A stretch of 64,000 nt of DNA, taken from NCBI RefSeq assembly GCF_900078365.1, contig NZ_LT598653.1:620001-684000 (forward strand), read 5' to 3'. How positions within the stretch are numbered: the first letter of the stretch is position 1; every line of letters begins with the position of its first letter. Of this stretch, positions 63,015-64,000 are shown piece after piece. The position numbers were made by a program, and so were the translations under genes. Origin of the DNA: an uncultured Sphingopyxis sp. GTDB taxonomy: Bacteria; Pseudomonadota; Alphaproteobacteria; Sphingomonadales; Sphingomonadaceae. The notes below the pieces were generated by a model. It saw only the letters and a program-made list of their open reading frames with translations. It had not been told where the DNA came from and ran no database searches.

Positions 63015-63605
63015 ATGAGCGGCATGCAGCGGATTTGCGTGTTTACGGGTTCGAATTATGGCGTGCGCGAGGACTATCGCATAGCCGCGGCGGCCTTCGG
63101 ACGGCTCCTCGCCGAAGAGGGAATCGGCTTGGTTTATGGCGGCGCAGCGGTCGGCCTCATGGGCACGGTCGCCGACGCGGCGATGGCGGCGGGAGGCGAA
63201 GTGATCGGCGTCATTCCGCAGGCGTTGGTCGAGCATGAGGTCGCGCATCCGGCTCTCGCCGATCTGCGGATCGTCGGCTCGATGCACGAACGTAAGGCGC
63301 TGATGGCCGAGCTTTCCGATGGTTTCGTCGCGATGCCGGGCGGCATCGGAACCTTCGAGGAAATTTTCGAAATCTGGACATGGGCGCAGCTCGGTAGTCA
63401 CGCAAAGCCCTGCGGCCTCCTCAATATCGCGGGCTATTACGACAAGCTGCTCGAATTCCTCGAACACAGTGTTGCGGAAGCCTTCTTGAAGCCCGGTCAT
63501 TTCGGCATGTTACAGATCGCCAACGACCCCGGCGCTATGCTCGCCTCCCTGCGCGATTATGTTCCCGCGGGGGAAACAAAGTGGATCGCGCGGTCCGAGC
63601 GCTGA
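63015..63605 (+). CDS. LOG family (cytokinin riboside monophosphate phosphoribohydrolase-like) protein
   Basis: This 196-residue Rossmann-like protein has the LOG signatures HERKALM (91-97) and PGGIGTFEE (108-116), after VFTGSNYGVREDY and VYGGAAVGLMG. LOG proteins cleave nucleoside 5'-monophosphates to free base and ribose phosphate; in bacteria the physiological nucleotide is often unknown. The ATG at 63015 follows AAGGGCGGAAG. It ends 21 bases before the convergent aldehyde dehydrogenase. Confidence 0.92.
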   Translation: MSGMQRICVFTGSNYGVREDYRIAAAAFGRLLAEEGIGLVYGGAAVGLMGTVADAAMAAGGEVIGVIPQALVEHEVAHPALADLRIVGSMHERKALMAELSDGFVAMPGGIGTFEEIFEIWTWAQLGSHAKPCGLLNIAGYYDKLLEFLEHSVAEAFLKPGHFGMLQIANDPGAMLASLRDYVPAGETKWIARSER

Positions 63606-63626
63606 CAGTGCCGCAACAGACCGAAA

Positions 63627-64000
63627 TCACCCGAGCGCGATCATGACGGTCTTGAGTTCGGTGAAGGAGAGCACGCCTTCGCAGCCATTTTCGCGCCCCC
63701 ATCCCGATTGTTTGTAGCCGCCGAACGGCATCGTGTGGTCGAGTGCCGCTCCGTTTATCCGTACGGTGCCCGCCCGTATGAGCCGTGCGGTTCGATGGGC
63801 GGCCGAGAGGTCGCGCGTGTAGATATAGGACGACAATCCGTAATCGGTGTCGTTCGCCTCGCGAATAACGGCCGCGAATTCGTCGCCCTCGAAGGGCGAT
63901 ATCGTCGCGACCGGACCGAAAATCTCTTCGCGCCGGACCGCCATGTCGGGCCGCGTATCGGCCAGGATCGTCGGGCGGTGAAAATAGCCTTCCGTTTCTG
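63627..64000 (-). CDS. Aldehyde dehydrogenase family protein (C-terminal part)
   Basis: The frame runs off the right edge; the visible ~124 residues include GYFHRPTILADTRPDM, the REEIFGPVATISPF motif (Glu and Phe that contact the NAD ribose), NDTDYGLSSYIYT and the C-terminal FGGYKQSGWGRENG. These are typical of the C-terminal part of NAD(P)-dependent aldehyde dehydrogenases. The catalytic cysteine lies outside the window. The substrate is unknown. Confidence 0.9.
   Translation of the reverse strand, partial: ETEGYFHRPTILADTRPDMAVRREEIFGPVATISPFEGDEFAAVIREANDTDYGLSSYIYTRDLSAAHRTARLIRAGTVRINGAALDHTMPFGGYKQSGWGRENGCEGVLSFTELKTVMIALG

Noticed and set aside
48110..64000. Second attachment site (copy of the tRNA-Leu 3' end) within the window
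   Set aside because: Reading the region by eye gave no convincing copy of the 3' end sequence, so no island boundary is claimed.

Overview
The window reads as chromosomal DNA of a high-GC alphaproteobacterium of the order Sphingomonadales, most likely Sphingopyxis or a close relative. The basis is a MucR/Ros regulator, a HHDH-type Fur without the CxxC pairs, an FzlA-like division protein, several TonB-dependent receptors, a complex I NDUFA9-like protein and the gene order tsaB-rimI-mucR-fur-plsC-miaB-phoH. The genus is an inference from gene content; no 16S gene is present.

Region 1 (1-18.3 kb) is housekeeping: tRNA modification (tsaB, miaB), rimI, mucR, fur, plsC, phoH, ybeY, a CorC-like CBS protein, a GT4 glycosyltransferase, rarA and small accessory enzymes. 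The usually contiguous phoH-ybeY-corC set is split by about 6.2 kb. That insert carries a heme-type TonB receptor with a Fur-box-like site, a DUF6607 protein, a DoxX protein and an ECF41 sigma factor with its carboxymuconolactone-decarboxylase partner. A textbook ECF41 promoter (TGTCACA-N16-CGTC) precedes that pair.

Region 2 (18.4-24 kb) is a tightly overlapping five-gene glycoconjugate cluster: GT2, GT39-like membrane transferase, flippase-like LPG-synthase-TM protein, methyltransferase and GT4.

Region 3 (24-48 kb) is mixed core: ptsP, a lipoprotein, a nitronate-monooxygenase-like enzyme, a YezD/TonB-receptor pair, katG, yciB, lysC and ubiG diverging, the FzlA-like protein, gltB/gltD with a DUF2059 gene between them, uppP and the NDUFA9-like gene. 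Regions 1 and 3 are studded with paired inverted REP-like repeats at gene ends.

Region 4 (48-64 kb) starts at tRNA-Leu(CAG), followed by a P4-type integrase. It carries an MBL hydrolase, an ECF sigma/FecR/STN-TonB-receptor regulon, a decayed TIGR03032-like gene, a large autotransporter and a same-strand detoxification set (alpha/beta hydrolase, dienelactone hydrolase, catalase, LOG protein). It ends in a partial aldehyde dehydrogenase. It lacks the REP-like repeats of the rest of the window and looks like an integrated island whose far end was not found here.

The most notable points are the ECF41 promoter module, the disrupted core operons, the TIGR03032-like remnant inside the FecI/FecR/autotransporter block, tandem repeats that build the katG ribosome binding site, and the repeat/hairpin at the integrase start. 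No CRISPR array or clear defence system was seen.
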